Part shown: positions 14,742-23,830 of the stretch, in pieces
Numbering within the stretch: the stretch's first letter is position 1
Layout of the letters: every line of letters starts with the position of its first letter
NCBI GenBank assembly: GCA_021300575.1
Contig: JAJTDM010000034.1
Coordinates: 1-35,018, forward strand
Direction: 5' to 3'
DNA: 35,018 nucleotides
Origin: Rubrivivax sp.
Lineage (GTDB): Bacteria; Pseudomonadota; Gammaproteobacteria; Burkholderiales; Burkholderiaceae_C
Program-made: the position numbers and the translations under genes
The notes under the pieces: model-generated
The model's input: the letters and a program-made list of their open reading frames with translations, nothing else
What the model was told of the DNA's origin: nothing
Databases searched by the model: none

Positions 14742-16280
14742 TCATTCCGGGACCCCCAGTGCCCGAAGGTCCTCGCTGCAGCGCTGCACGTACCCGTCAT
14801 GCTGGAACAACTGGGTTGCGGCGTACCGGCTGATGGTCAGTCTCGGCATCTTCTGCATCAGCTCAACCACCAGCGGCCGTGCATCTTCAAGGCGCCCGGT
14901 GCGGACCAAGGCGTGCACGAGCGCCAGCTTGGCGGGCACAAATGCCGGAATCTCCAGCATCGCGCGGCGTGCTGCCGCCAAGGCGGCATCGTCACGCCCT
15001 CCCACCAGGTGCGCGAAGGCCAGTCCTGCCAGCGCGTAGCCTATGTCCGGGTCGATCGGATTGAGCAATTGCGCGCGCTCGAAATGCCCGACGGCAAGGT
15101 CTGCATCACCGACGTAGGTCCGTACCCAGCCGGCGCAGTACTGCACCATCACCGAGTTCGGGTTCAGTTGCAGCGCCAGATCGAGCGCCCGCAGTGACTG
15201 CTCGTGGCGCCGGCTGATCATCGAGATGGCGTGGCCCGCGTGGGCCAGGGTGACTGGATTGTCGCGGTGCTCGGCTTGAGCCTCCTGCGCCAGCGGCAGC
15301 GCTGCCATCGCATCGCGGTGTGACATCCACCGGTTGGACCATGCCATGCCATGCGCCCACGCCAGCAGGGCTTTGGCCAGCGTGTAGCCAGGGTCCAGCG
15401 CTATCGCCCGGCGCAACAGGCTCAGCGCCTGCCCGATGCTTGTGGGATCGTTGCTGAGCATGACAGCAGGCAGGGCCCGCAGGCAAAGCTCGTAGGCTGC
15501 AAGGCTTTCGGTCGGTCGCTGGCGTCCACGTTCCAACTCGGCACGCACGAGACTGGGCTCCACCGCGGCCACAACCTGGTCCACGATACGGTCCTGAAGT
15601 TCGAAGATCTCCTCGCGTCGACCCTCGAAGCGCTGGCTCCACAGTTGCCGTCCGGCAGCCGTCTCGACAAGCTGCACGCCAATGCGGATGCGTTCGCCCA
15701 TCTGACGGAAGCTGCCTTCGACCACATAGCGCACACCGAGCTCGCGACCCACGGTCGGCACATCGACCGCGCGACCCTTGAAGGTGAAGCTGGAACTCCG
15801 AGCGATGACGAAGAATCGGCGAACACGAGACAAGGCATCCGTCAGGTCATCCACCACTCCGTCGACGAAGTAGTCCTGCGCAGGGTCGCCGCTCAGGTTC
15901 GCGAAAGGCAACACGGCGAGGGAAGGCGGCTCCGCAGCGGGGTGGACACTCTGGCCATCGCCAAGTGTCGGCAAGGCTTCGGGAATGGCGGACTCGGTCG
16001 GCGTGAAGCGGTAGCCCACACCGGGTACGGTGGTGATCGATCCGGTGCCCAGTGCCTTGCGCAACGTTGCAATCTGCACGGACAGGTTGCTCTCCTCGAC
16101 GACTATGCCAGGCCAGGCTATCGCCAGCAACTCGTCCTTGCAGACAACGCGCTCGCGCCGTTCCACCAGCGCCAACAGCAGATCGAAGGCGCGCGCACCC
16201 AGCAGGGCCTGTTGGCCACCGACCCATACCCTGCGTTCAGCCGTGCGGATTTCGATGGACCCGAAAACGTGCCGTGTCAT
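14742..16280 (-). CDS. Winged-helix / TolB-like / TPR regulator (CadC-like)
   Basis: A 512-residue protein starting MTRHVFGSIEIRTAERRVW at 16280; the frame is open to 16499, but the extra 73 residues lack any match. Residues 1-100 are an OmpR-type winged helix (ARAFDLLLALVERRERVV, SNLSVQIATLRKALG, TTVPGVGYRF). Residues about 115-265 are the TolB-like N-terminal domain (SLAVLPFANLSGDPAQDYF, then LGVRYVVEGSFRQMGERIRI and IFELQDRIVDQVV), often seen in adenylate cyclase-like regulators. The rest is tetratricopeptide-type helical repeats (LRALDLALQLNPNSVMV, ERAQLLNPIDPDIGYAL). There is no transmembrane helix, unlike CadC itself. It is divergent from the acyl-CoA ligase 217 bases away and probably regulates it. 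Confidence 0.85.
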   Translation of the reverse strand: MTRHVFGSIEIRTAERRVWVGGQQALLGARAFDLLLALVERRERVVCKDELLAIAWPGIVVEESNLSVQIATLRKALGTGSITTVPGVGYRFTPTESAIPEALPTLGDGQSVHPAAEPPSLAVLPFANLSGDPAQDYFVDGVVDDLTDALSRVRRFFVIARSSSFTFKGRAVDVPTVGRELGVRYVVEGSFRQMGERIRIGVQLVETAAGRQLWSQRFEGRREEIFELQDRIVDQVVAAVEPSLVRAELERGRQRPTESLAAYELCLRALPAVMLSNDPTSIGQALSLLRRAIALDPGYTLAKALLAWAHGMAWSNRWMSHRDAMAALPLAQEAQAEHRDNPVTLAHAGHAISMISRRHEQSLRALDLALQLNPNSVMVQYCAGWVRTYVGDADLAVGHFERAQLLNPIDPDIGYALAGLAFAHLVGGRDDAALAAARRAMLEIPAFVPAKLALVHALVRTGRLEDARPLVVELMQKMPRLTISRYAATQLFQHDGYVQRCSEDLRALGVPE

Positions 16281-16372
16281 GGAGCGCGGGCAGCAAGGCA
16301 ATGTAGGACGCGCATCGAAATGGCGGGCAAGAGCTCCCGGCACAGGGCAGGACGGCCGGCAGTTTAGGCCAC

Positions 16373-16390
16373 ATTCGGAAGTCTTCGAAT
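16373..16390. promoter_or_regulatory. Inverted repeat in the regulator/acyl-CoA ligase gap
   Basis: ATTCG (16373-16377) and CGAAT (16386-16390) flank 8 bases, roughly midway between the divergent genes. A candidate binding site for the winged-helix regulator. Confidence 0.3.
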
Positions 16391-16456
16391 CATTTCGGCG
16401 CCTTACCGCGACATCTGGCCAGCGCTGCGGCGAACATGGCGTTACCGTCAACCTGG

Positions 16457-16476
16457 CGGTGCCCACTGGGGCACCG
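16457..16476 (+). promoter_or_regulatory. Stable hairpin just before the acyl-CoA ligase start
   Basis: CGGTGCCC (16457-16464) pairs perfectly with GGGCACCG (16469-16476) over a 4-base loop. It ends about 9 bases before the purine-rich ribosome site GAAGGAG and 21 before the ATG. In the leader mRNA it could affect ribosome access or transcript stability; it has no U run. Confidence 0.45.
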
Positions 16477-16497
16477 TGCCTCCCGAAGGAGTACCTC

Positions 16498-18066
16498 ATG
16501 CAACTGACTCAGGCCCTGCATCGCGCGGTCGCCATTCAGCCAGATGCCCTGGCCACCGTCTGCGGCGGGCGCCGCCACACTTTTGCACAGTTCCGCGACC
16601 GTGTCGCTCGGCTGGCTGCTGGCCTGCGCGCCGGCGGCGTGGGCCACGAAGACCGTGTGGGGATCCTCGCCCACAACAGTGACCGTTACGTTGAGGCCTA
16701 CATGGCGATCCCATGGGCGGGCGCCGTGTTCAATCCCGTCAATACACGATGGAGTGCGGCCGAGATCGCCTACTCGCTGGACGACAGCGACACCCGGGTG
16801 CTGCTGGTCGACGACCCGTTCGTCGCCATGGTTCCCGATCTGCAGGCCCGCAGCCGCAGCCTGTCCACACTGATTCACGTGGGCGACCAGCCTACCCCCG
16901 CAGGCATGGTGTCTTACGAAGCTTTGATCGCCGGCCACTACCCAGTGCCAGACGCTGGGCGAATGGGCAGAGACCTGGCCGGCGTGATGTACACCGGCGG
17001 CACCACCGGCTTTCCCAAGGGCGTGATGCAGTCACATGAGGCCTACGTTTTCAACGCTATCGTGCTGGCCGGTGAGTTCCAAGTGCGTTCCGACGAACGC
17101 ATGCTGCATGCCGCGCCGATGTTTCATGTGGCCGACTTTTGCGGCTCCAACGCCGTCTGGAACATGGGTGGCACGCACATCACGCTGCCGAGCTTCACAC
17201 CATTGGGCGTGCTGCAGGCGCTTGAACGCGAGCGCATCACCTTCGCAGCGATGGTGCCGACCATGGTGCAAATGATGGTTGACCACCCGGACGCCGCAGG
17301 CTTCGACCTCTCGGCCCTGCGTACGCTCGCCTATGGTGGTTCTCCGATCAGCGAGGCGGTGCTGGAGCGGGCGCAGAGACTGCTGCCGCAGGTGAGATTC
17401 GTACAGGTTTACGGCATGACAGAGCTGGCCCCGACCATCACCGTGCTGCCCGCGCAACTGCACTCTCCAGAGGGCCTGGCGCGCGGCAAGCTGCGATCCG
17501 GCGGGCTGCCGGTAGCCGGTGTGCAGGTGCGAATCGTCGGTACTGACGGGCAGGAACTGCCGCGCGGGGAGGTTGGCGAGATCATTGTGAAAGGCCCCGG
17601 TGTGATGCTTGGCTACTGGGGCAAGCCGCAAGAGACCGCGCAGGCCATCGCGAGAGCGCCCAACGTCGGGTGGATGCACACCGGTGACGGCGGTTGCATG
17701 GATCATGAGGGCTTTGTCTACGTGGTTGACCGTGTCAAGGACATGATCATCAGCGGCGGCGAAAACGTGTACTCCACCGAGGTGGAACAGGTGGTCGCCC
17801 AGCACCCGGCCGTGGCTGCCTGCGCGGTAATCGGCGTACCCGATGAGCAGTGGGGCGAGCGAGTGCATGCGGTGGTGGTCCTCAAGGCCGGGCAGCAGGC
17901 CACTGCACACGAGATCCGCGAGCATTGCAAGCCGTTGATTGGTGGCTACAAATGCCCGCGCAGCGTGGAGTTCGTCGCCGCCTTGCCAACCACGGGCGCC
18001 GGCAAGGTTCTCAAGCGCGTGCTGCGGGAGCCCCACTGGAAGGGGCGGGAGCGTCAGGTGGCCTGA
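16498..18066 (+). CDS. Acyl-CoA synthetase (AMP-forming, FadD-like)
   Basis: A 522-residue adenylate-forming enzyme starting at ATG 16498 with GAAGGAG upstream. Motifs in order are the P-loop YTGGTTGFPKGVMQSHE, FHVADFCGSN, YGGSPISEAVLERAQ, YGMTELAPT, GEIIVKGPGVMLGYWG, HTGDGGCMDHEGFVYVVDR, KDMIISGGENVYSTEVE, and the C-terminal catalytic lysine in TGAGKVLKR. It converts a carboxylic acid, ATP and CoA into acyl-CoA. Its residue pattern resembles the broad fatty-acid/short-chain group; the acid cannot be named. It lies on the segment bracketed by 79-bp repeats and is divergent from the TPR regulator. Confidence 0.88.
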   Translation: MQLTQALHRAVAIQPDALATVCGGRRHTFAQFRDRVARLAAGLRAGGVGHEDRVGILAHNSDRYVEAYMAIPWAGAVFNPVNTRWSAAEIAYSLDDSDTRVLLVDDPFVAMVPDLQARSRSLSTLIHVGDQPTPAGMVSYEALIAGHYPVPDAGRMGRDLAGVMYTGGTTGFPKGVMQSHEAYVFNAIVLAGEFQVRSDERMLHAAPMFHVADFCGSNAVWNMGGTHITLPSFTPLGVLQALERERITFAAMVPTMVQMMVDHPDAAGFDLSALRTLAYGGSPISEAVLERAQRLLPQVRFVQVYGMTELAPTITVLPAQLHSPEGLARGKLRSGGLPVAGVQVRIVGTDGQELPRGEVGEIIVKGPGVMLGYWGKPQETAQAIARAPNVGWMHTGDGGCMDHEGFVYVVDRVKDMIISGGENVYSTEVEQVVAQHPAVAACAVIGVPDEQWGERVHAVVVLKAGQQATAHEIREHCKPLIGGYKCPRSVEFVAALPTTGAGKVLKRVLREPHWKGRERQVA

Positions 18067-18110
18067 TCGCGACGCGGCAGCGGTTCGGGCTGACCCCAAG
18101 GACGCAGCGC

Positions 18111-18791
18111 CTACCTGCCCGCCTTGCCCGCCAGCAGCGGAAACAGGCTCTGCAGCCCATCCGCCATGACCTCCACCGCCAGGGCGGCCAGGATCAGGCC
18201 CATGAGGCGCGTCATCACGTTGATCCCGGTCTGCCCCAGCACCCGGGCGATGGGCGCGGCCAGCGACAGGCACACCACCGTGGCCAGCGCGATCACCAGG
18301 CCGTAGCCCACCAGCAGCATCATCTGCCAGAGGTCACGGGCCTTGTCGGCGTAGATCACCACCGTGGACATGGTGGCCGGTCCTGTGAGCAAGGGGATGG
18401 CCAGCGGGACCACGGCGATGCTGGAGCCGACCGAGGAGCGGGACTCTGCATCCGTCATCTCACCCGCCGTAGCGCGGGCTTCGGCCGGCTGCGCGTTCAG
18501 CATGGCCAGGGCCGAGGTCAGCAGCAGCATCCCGCCGCCCACCTAGAAGCTGGCCAGCGAGATGCCGAAGAACGACAGGATCTGCAGCCCCAGCAGCGCG
18601 CTCACCGCGATGACGATGAAGACCGTGACCGAGGCGATCCAGACCGTGCGGCGGCGCTGCGACGGCCCGAAGTCCTGCGTGAAATGGATGAAGAACGGCA
18701 CGCAGGCCAGCGGGTTGACGATGGCCAGCAGCGTGACCAGAGGTTTGAGATCCACGGCGTGATTGTCGAGGTGTGAGGCCCAGATGCCCAA
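18111..18791 (-). pseudogene. marC: MarC-family membrane protein gene interrupted by an amber codon
   Basis: A single 226-codon frame encodes a MarC/YhgN-like six-helix protein: VTLLAIVNPLACVPFFIHFTQ, then ILSFFGISLASF, then TAG at codon 83 (18545-18543). It continues in the same frame with VGGGMLLLTSALAML, VVPLAIPLLTGPATMS and LILAALAVEVMADG. No frameshift is present. Family members have an Arg or similar residue at this place (for example Phe-Arg-Val-Gly), so one base change could explain the stop. It is either a recent pseudogene, a readthrough gene or a sequencing error. It follows the aldehyde dehydrogenase on the same strand. MarC function is unclear in the literature. Confidence 0.85.
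18121..18199 (+). repeat. 79-bp direct repeat, right copy (within marC)
   Basis: The 3' coding end of the full marC frame, identical to 14180-14258. Identity stops at 18200, where the left copy has A instead of C and then unrelated sequence. Confidence 0.93.
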
Positions 18792-18884
18792 GAAGGCCTG
18801 GAGGCACGCTTGCGGGCCCCGGTCCAGCGCAGGTCCGCTTCGTCAGCGGTGCCCGACGGCCGATGACGCCGGGCGGGCCCACCA

Positions 18885-20318
18885 TCAATTCATCTGTGTG
18901 ACGAACTTGGTGTTCAGGTAGCCGTCGAAGGTCTCGATGCCGCCCTCGCTGCCCATGCCGCTGTCGTTGATGCCGCCAAACGGCGTCTCGGCCAGCGCCA
19001 ACCCCAGGTGGTTGATCGACACCATGCCCGCGGCCAGCCCCGTGCTCAGGGCGTGGGCGTTGCGGTTGCTGCCCGTGAACGCATAGGACGCCAGGCCGTA
19101 GGGCAGGCTGTTGGCGCGCTTGAGTACCTCGTCCACGGTCTTGAAGCGGATCATCCCGGCCACGGGGCCGAAGGGTTCCTCGTTGAGCAGGCGGGCGTTG
19201 TCGGGCAGGTCGGCGATGACGGTGGGGGCGAAGAAGTTGCCCGAGCCGGGGATGGGCGCGCCGCCCACCAGCACGCTGGCGCCGCGCTCGCGCGCGTCGT
19301 CGATGAAGCCGGCCACCGCGCCCACGCGGCGCGCCTGGGCCAGCGGGCCCATCTGCGTGCCTTCGGCCAGGCCGTCGCCCACCTTCAGTGCCTGGGTCTT
19401 CTCGACGAAGCCGGCCACGAAGCGGTCGTACACGCCTTCCTGAACGTAGAAGCGCGTGGGCGACACGCACACCTGCCCGGCGTTGCGGAACTTGAAGGCC
19501 ACCATGAGCTTGATGGCGTTGTCCACATCAGCATCGTCGCAAACGATCACCGGTGCGTGGCCGCCGAGCTCCATGGTGCTGCGCTTCATCAGCGAAGCCG
19601 CCTTGGCCGCCAGCATCTTGCCCACGGCGGTGGAGCCGGTGAAGGTGATCTTGCGCACCACGGGGCTGGCGATCAGGTGGTCTGACACCTCGCCCGGTAC
19701 GCCCCACACGATGTTGAGCACGCCCTTGGGCAGGCCAGCGTCGTGGAACAGCTGGGCGATCGCCACCACCGCGCTGGGTGCATCCTCCGGGCCCTTCAGG
19801 ATGATGGTGCAGCCCGCGCCCACGGCGGCCGAGATCTTGCGGATGGCCTGGTTGAAGGGGAAGTTCCAGGGCGAGAAGGCGGCCACCACGCCCACCGGCT
19901 CGCGCAGAACGGTCTGGCGCACCGCGTCGTTGCGCGACGGAATGACGCGGCCGTAGATGCGGCGGCACTCTTCGGCGTGCCATTCGGCATGCTCGGAGCA
20001 GGCCACCACCTCGCCCACGCTCTCGGCCAGCGGCTTGCCCTGGTCCAGGGTGATGCCGCGGCCGATGTCCTTGGCGCGCTCACGCGAGAGCTCGGCCACC
20101 TTGCGCAGGATCTTGCTGCGCTCCATGGGCGAGCTCTTCTTCCAGCTCTCGAAGGCGCGCGCAGCGGCGGCCAGGGCACGGTCCAGGTCCTCCTTGGTGG
20201 CATGCGGCAGCTTGCCGATCACCTCGTTGGTGGCCGGGTTCAGGATGTCCTGTTCCTTGCGGCCGCCGCCCTGGATGAATTCACCGTCGATGTAGAGGCT
20301 GAGCTGGGGGTAGGTCAC
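18885..20318 (-). CDS. NAD(P)-dependent aldehyde dehydrogenase, SSADH-like
   Basis: A 477-residue aldehyde dehydrogenase of normal length. It has [13 protein letters not shown] (Asn152), [11 protein letters not shown] (Lys175), [18 protein letters not shown] (Glu250), the nucleophile in NAGQVCVSP (Cys284), [10 protein letters not shown], and the end motif [18 protein letters not shown]. The overall pattern is that of the succinate-semialdehyde dehydrogenase branch. It is the last gene of the ligase-transporter operon, 76 bases after livF. It may oxidise the 3,4-dehydroadipyl-CoA semialdehyde made by BoxC, a step normally given to BoxD, or an aromatic aldehyde such as benzaldehyde. No separate boxD is in the window. 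Confidence 0.88.
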   Translation of the reverse strand: MTYPQLSLYIDGEFIQGGGRKEQDILNPATNEVIGKLPHATKEDLDRALAAAARAFESWKKSSPMERSKILRKVAELSRERAKDIGRGITLDQGKPLAESVGEVVACSEHAEWHAEECRRIYGRVIPSRNDAVRQTVLREPVGVVAAFSPWNFPFNQAIRKISAAVGAGCTIILKGPEDAPSAVVAIAQLFHDAGLPKGVLNIVWGVPGEVSDHLIASPVVRKITFTGSTAVGKMLAAKAASLMKRSTMELGGHAPVIVCDDADVDNAIKLMVAFKFRNAGQVCVSPTRFYVQEGVYDRFVAGFVEKTQALKVGDGLAEGTQMGPLAQARRVGAVAGFIDDARERGASVLVGGAPIPGSGNFFAPTVIADLPDNARLLNEEPFGPVAGMIRFKTVDEVLKRANSLPYGLASYAFTGSNRNAHALSTGLAAGMVSINHLGLALAETPFGGINDSGMGSEGGIETFDGYLNTKFVTQMN

Positions 20319-20394
20319 GAATAGCGTCCTTCAAGTTGGGGCGTGCAGAGCTGCGGCGCCCAGTTTTCTGTTGTCTATTTTGTCTTTATCCGCC

Positions 20395-21120
20395 TCAAAT
20401 CCCGAGGTACGAGGCGAGTTGCGGGCTGTCACGCAGCTCGGCCGAGGAGCCGGCCAGCACCACCTGGCCCTTCTGCAGCACCAGCGCGCGGTCGGACTGC
20501 GCCAGCACCTTGCGGTAGTCGCGGTCCACGATGAGGGTGGCGATGCCGTCCTCACGGATGGTGCCGATCACGCGCCAGATCTCGGCCACGATCAGCGGGG
20601 CCAGGCCCTCGGTGGCCTCATCCAGGATGATCAGCTCGGGCTGGGTCATCAGCGCGCGGCCGATGGACAGCATCTGCTGCTCGCCGCCCGACAGTTGCGA
20701 GCCCAAGTTGCCGATGCGCTCGGCCAGGCGCGGGAAGGTCTGCAGCACACGCTCCAGGCTCCAGCCGCGGCCCGAGGCGGGTGCGGGGCGCGCAGCCATC
20801 ACCAGGTTCTCGCGCACGCTGAGGTTGGGAAAGATGCCGCGGCCCTCGGGCACGTAGGCCACGCCGCGGCGCGCCACTTCGTGCGGGCGAGCCTTGGAGA
20901 CGTCTTGGCCGAAGAGGTGGATGCGGCCGTCGCGCTGCGTCACGTGGCCCAGCAGCGTGCGGATCAGCGTGCTCTTGCCCATGCCGTTGCGGCCCAGCAG
21001 GCCGATGGTCTCGCCGCGCGCGATCTGCAGGTCGATGCCGTGCAGCACATGGCTGGAGCCGTACCAGGCGTGGATGCCCCGCGCTTCGAGAATGGGGTCG
21101 TGCATGGAGGTTGAAGGCAT
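20395..21120 (-). CDS. livF: Branched-chain-type ABC transporter ATPase LivF
   Basis: A 241-residue ABC ATPase. I choose ATG 21120 (MPSTSMHDPILEARG); an in-frame TTG lies two codons earlier and another ATG at 21105. Walker A is GLLGRNGMGKST, the signature is LSGGEQQML, Walker B is LIILDEATEGLAP, and VPEGRGIFPNLSV is the typical LivF stretch. After Walker B the usual VEQN segment reads IVDRDYRKV, a variant. It sits 2 bases after the livG stop. With LivG it powers uptake through LivH/LivM, here probably of benzoate or a related aromatic acid. Confidence 0.9.
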   Translation of the reverse strand: MPSTSMHDPILEARGIHAWYGSSHVLHGIDLQIARGETIGLLGRNGMGKSTLIRTLLGHVTQRDGRIHLFGQDVSKARPHEVARRGVAYVPEGRGIFPNLSVRENLVMAARPAPASGRGWSLERVLQTFPRLAERIGNLGSQLSGGEQQMLSIGRALMTQPELIILDEATEGLAPLIVAEIWRVIGTIREDGIATLIVDRDYRKVLAQSDRALVLQKGQVVLAGSSAELRDSPQLASYLGI

Positions 21121-21122
21121 GT

Positions 21123-21896
21123 TCAATGTCCCCCCAGGTAAGCAGCTTGAACTTCGGGGCTGCTTCGTACTTCGTCAGGTGTACCGGAGGCGATGACCGC
21201 GCCATTGACCATGACCGTGATGCGGTCGGCCACGCGGAACACGGCGTCCATGTCGTGCTCCACCAGCAGGATGGCGTGGTCGGCCTTGAGCGCTTGCAGC
21301 AGTTGCAGCATGCGGTCGGTCTCCTCGGCGCCCATGCCGGCCAGCGGCTCGTCCAGCAGCAGCACCTGCGGCGCGGTGGCTAGGCACATCGCAATCTCCA
21401 GCTGCCGCTTCTGGCCGTGGCTCAGCAGCCCGGCGGAGCGGTCCAGCCAGTCCGACAGGCCGGCGCTGGCCGCCGCAGCGCGGGCAGCCGTGACGCTGGT
21501 CTCGCAGCGGCTGGCGTCCTGCCACCAGTGCCAGGGTTTGGGCGTGCGGGCCTGCGCCGCGAGGCGGCAGTTCTCCAGCACGGTGAAGCTGGGGTAGACC
21601 GTGGTGCGCTGGTAGCTGCGGCCCAGGCCGGCCTGGGCGCGCCGCGGTTGCGTCCAGGCAGTGACGTCCTGGCCCAGCAGTTCCACCTGGCCCTCTGACG
21701 GAGGAATCTCACCGGACAGGATGTTGATCAGCGTGGACTTGCCCGCGCCGTTGGTGCCGATCACGGCATGCACCTGGCCGCGTTGCAGGTCCAGCGAGAC
21801 CTTGTTCACGGCCACCAGGCCGCCCCAGCGCCGGGTGATGTCCCGACCGCGCAGCAGCACGTCGCCGCCAGTGGGGGTGGTGTCAGGCGTTGCCAT
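21123..21896 (-). CDS. livG: Branched-chain-type ABC transporter ATPase LivG
   Basis: A 257-residue ATPase starting MATPDTTPTGGDVLL at 21896, inside the last codons of livM (14-base overlap). Walker A is AVIGTNGAGKST, then the LivG-type GLGRSYQRTTVYPSFTVLEN, signature LSHGQKRQLEIAM, Walker B VLLLDEPLAGMGAEE, and H-loop LLVEHDMDAVF. The family's C-terminal segment is present (DEVRSSPEVQAAYLGG). It pairs with LivF as the two nucleotide-binding subunits. Confidence 0.92.
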   Translation of the reverse strand: MATPDTTPTGGDVLLRGRDITRRWGGLVAVNKVSLDLQRGQVHAVIGTNGAGKSTLINILSGEIPPSEGQVELLGQDVTAWTQPRRAQAGLGRSYQRTTVYPSFTVLENCRLAAQARTPKPWHWWQDASRCETSVTAARAAAASAGLSDWLDRSAGLLSHGQKRQLEIAMCLATAPQVLLLDEPLAGMGAEETDRMLQLLQALKADHAILLVEHDMDAVFRVADRITVMVNGAVIASGTPDEVRSSPEVQAAYLGGH

Positions 21897-22893
21897 CTTG
21901 AGCCTCCGAGGTTTCGGCGCGGCGCGACGAGCGACCCACCAGGCGTTCCTTCCACTGGCCGGGCACACCCACCAACCCGCGCGGCAGCAGGGCCACACTG
22001 GCGATGATGGTCAGGCCCAGGCCCAGGTGCCAGTGTTTGGCGAAGGCGCCGAAGATCGCTTCCGACTTGAAGAACTCCTGCAGCAATGCGAAGGCGAAGG
22101 CGCCGATCAGCGCGCCGCGCAGGTGGCCGATGCCGCCCAGGATGATCATGATCAGCACCGAGCCCGAGAGGTGCCAGCTCATCATCTCCGGGTTGACGAA
22201 GCCGTCTTTCACCGCGAACAGAAAGCCCGCCAGACCGGCCAGCGCGCCGGAAATGGTGAAGGCCGCCAGCTTGTAGGGGTAGGTGGCAAATCCCGTGGCG
22301 CGCATGCGCTGCTCGTTCACACGGATGCCGGCCAGCGCCCGGCCGAAGCGCGAGCGCGAGATCAGCGCCAGCAAGCCGAACACCGCCACCAGCAGCGCCA
22401 GGGTGAAGAAGTACATCGTCAGCGCGCCGTCCAGATCGAGCGGGCCGGCCACCGGTTTGACGTTGAGGTAAATGCCGTCGGTGCCGCCGCCCAGGGGCGT
22501 GTCGTGCACCACGTAGTAAGCCATCTGCGCGAAGGCCAGCGTCACCATGATGAAGTACACGCCCTTGGTGCGCAGCGACAGCGCGCCCACCGCAAGGGCA
22601 TACAGCCCGGCGGCCAGTACCGAGGCGCCGATGAGCAGCAGCACCGAGCCCGGGTCGCTTTCGGGCGAGAGCAGCACGGTGGCGTAGGCGCCAATGCCGA
22701 AGAACGCCGCATGGCCGAAGCACACCAGGCCGGTGCCGCCCACCAGCAGCTCCAGGCTGAGGGCGAAGATGGCGTAGATCATGATCTTGGTGACCAGGTC
22801 CACCCCGAAGTTGCCGGCCACGAGCGGGTACAGGGCCAGCGCCAGGAAGGCCAGGGCGACGAAGGTCGCCTTGGATCGGATGTCGGATTGCAT
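21883..22893 (-). CDS. livM: Branched-chain-type ABC transporter permease LivM
   Basis: A 336-residue permease starting MQSDIRSKATFVALAF at 22893, with about eight to ten hydrophobic segments. Family marks are LELLVGGTGLVCFGHAAFFGIGAYA, KGVYFIMVTLAFAQM, GTDGIYL, the EAA-like SRFGRALAGIRVNEQRMRATG, and ILGGIGHLRGALIGA. The last 25 residues are charged and overlap the livG start. It forms the membrane channel with LivH, 17 bases downstream of livH. Confidence 0.9.
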   Translation of the reverse strand: MQSDIRSKATFVALAFLALALYPLVAGNFGVDLVTKIMIYAIFALSLELLVGGTGLVCFGHAAFFGIGAYATVLLSPESDPGSVLLLIGASVLAAGLYALAVGALSLRTKGVYFIMVTLAFAQMAYYVVHDTPLGGGTDGIYLNVKPVAGPLDLDGALTMYFFTLALLVAVFGLLALISRSRFGRALAGIRVNEQRMRATGFATYPYKLAAFTISGALAGLAGFLFAVKDGFVNPEMMSWHLSGSVLIMIILGGIGHLRGALIGAFAFALLQEFFKSEAIFGAFAKHWHLGLGLTIIASVALLPRGLVGVPGQWKERLVGRSSRRAETSEAQDGNA

Positions 22894-22910
22894 GTTGCGG
22901 GTCCCTCGTC

Positions 22911-23792
22911 TCAACCGGCCTTGAACAGGCCGTCCGGCTTCCAGAGCAGGATCAGCGCCATCAGCACATACACCAGCACGCCAGCGGCCTGCGGCAGCAG
23001 CACCTTGCCGAAGGTGTCGACAAAGCCGATCAGCAGCGCGGCCAGCAGCGCCCCGCGGATGGAGCCGATGCCACCGATCACCACCACCACGAAGCAGATG
23101 ATCAGCACCTGCCCGCCCATGTTGGGGTACACCGACGAGACGGGCGCGGCCACCATGCCGGCCAGCACCGCGATGGCCACGCCTGCGGCGAACACCACGC
23201 GGTACAGGAACTGGATGTCGATGCCGAGGGACTGCACCATCTCGCGGTTGGTGCTGCCGGCGCGGATCATCATGCCCAGCCGGGTGCGGGTGAACACGAT
23301 GTACATGCCCAGGGCCAGCAACAGGCACACCCCGCTGATGAACAGGCGGTAGACCGGGTAGGTCATGGTGTCGCCCAGGGCGATGGTGCCGGCCAGGATC
23401 TCGGGCGCCTTCACGCCGTGCACGTCGTCGCCCACGATCAGGCTGCGCAGTTCCTCGAATACCAGGATCAGGCCGTAGGTCATCAGCACCTGCTGCAGGT
23501 GCTCACGTTCGTACAGATAGCTGTAGAAGGCCCACTCCAGCACGTAGCCCAGGATCACCGCCAGAACCACGCCCACGAACATGGTGGCGAAGAAGCCGCC
23601 GCCGAAGGTGGCGCCCACCACTGGCGCCAGCGCAAAGGCCATGTACGCGCCGATCATGTAGAAGCTGCCGTGCGCCAGGTTGATGACGCCCATGATCCCG
23701 AAGATCAGCGTGAGCCCCGAGGCCACCAGGAACAGCAGCAGGCCGTACTGCAGCGAGTTCAGGCACTGGATCAGAAAGATGGCAAGGTCCAT
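22911..23792 (-). CDS. livH: Branched-chain-type ABC transporter permease LivH
   Basis: A 293-residue permease starting MDLAIFLIQCLNSLQYG at 23792. It has the LivH signature LTLIFGIMGVINLAHGSFYMIGAY, a long helix pair, TRLGMMIRAGSTNREMVQSLG (EAA-like loop) and IGGIGSIRGALLAALLIG. About eight membrane segments are visible. It comes first of the four transporter genes. A gene for the periplasmic binding protein, usually next to livH in aromatic-acid clusters, is not found anywhere in the window. Confidence 0.9.
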   Translation of the reverse strand: MDLAIFLIQCLNSLQYGLLLFLVASGLTLIFGIMGVINLAHGSFYMIGAYMAFALAPVVGATFGGGFFATMFVGVVLAVILGYVLEWAFYSYLYEREHLQQVLMTYGLILVFEELRSLIVGDDVHGVKAPEILAGTIALGDTMTYPVYRLFISGVCLLLALGMYIVFTRTRLGMMIRAGSTNREMVQSLGIDIQFLYRVVFAAGVAIAVLAGMVAAPVSSVYPNMGGQVLIICFVVVVIGGIGSIRGALLAALLIGFVDTFGKVLLPQAAGVLVYVLMALILLWKPDGLFKAG

Positions 23793-23830
23793 GGAGCGGG
23801 CTCTCTTCAGGGGGGCGTCGTCGTGGCGCG

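Noticed and set aside
18885..20318. Firm assignment of the aldehyde dehydrogenase as BoxD
   Set aside because: Its motifs fit the succinate-semialdehyde branch; BoxD function remains only a hypothesis.
20395..21120. LivF treated as defective because the VEQ-type segment after Walker B reads VDRDY
   Set aside because: Walker A, signature and Walker B are intact, and this segment varies within LivF-like ATPases.
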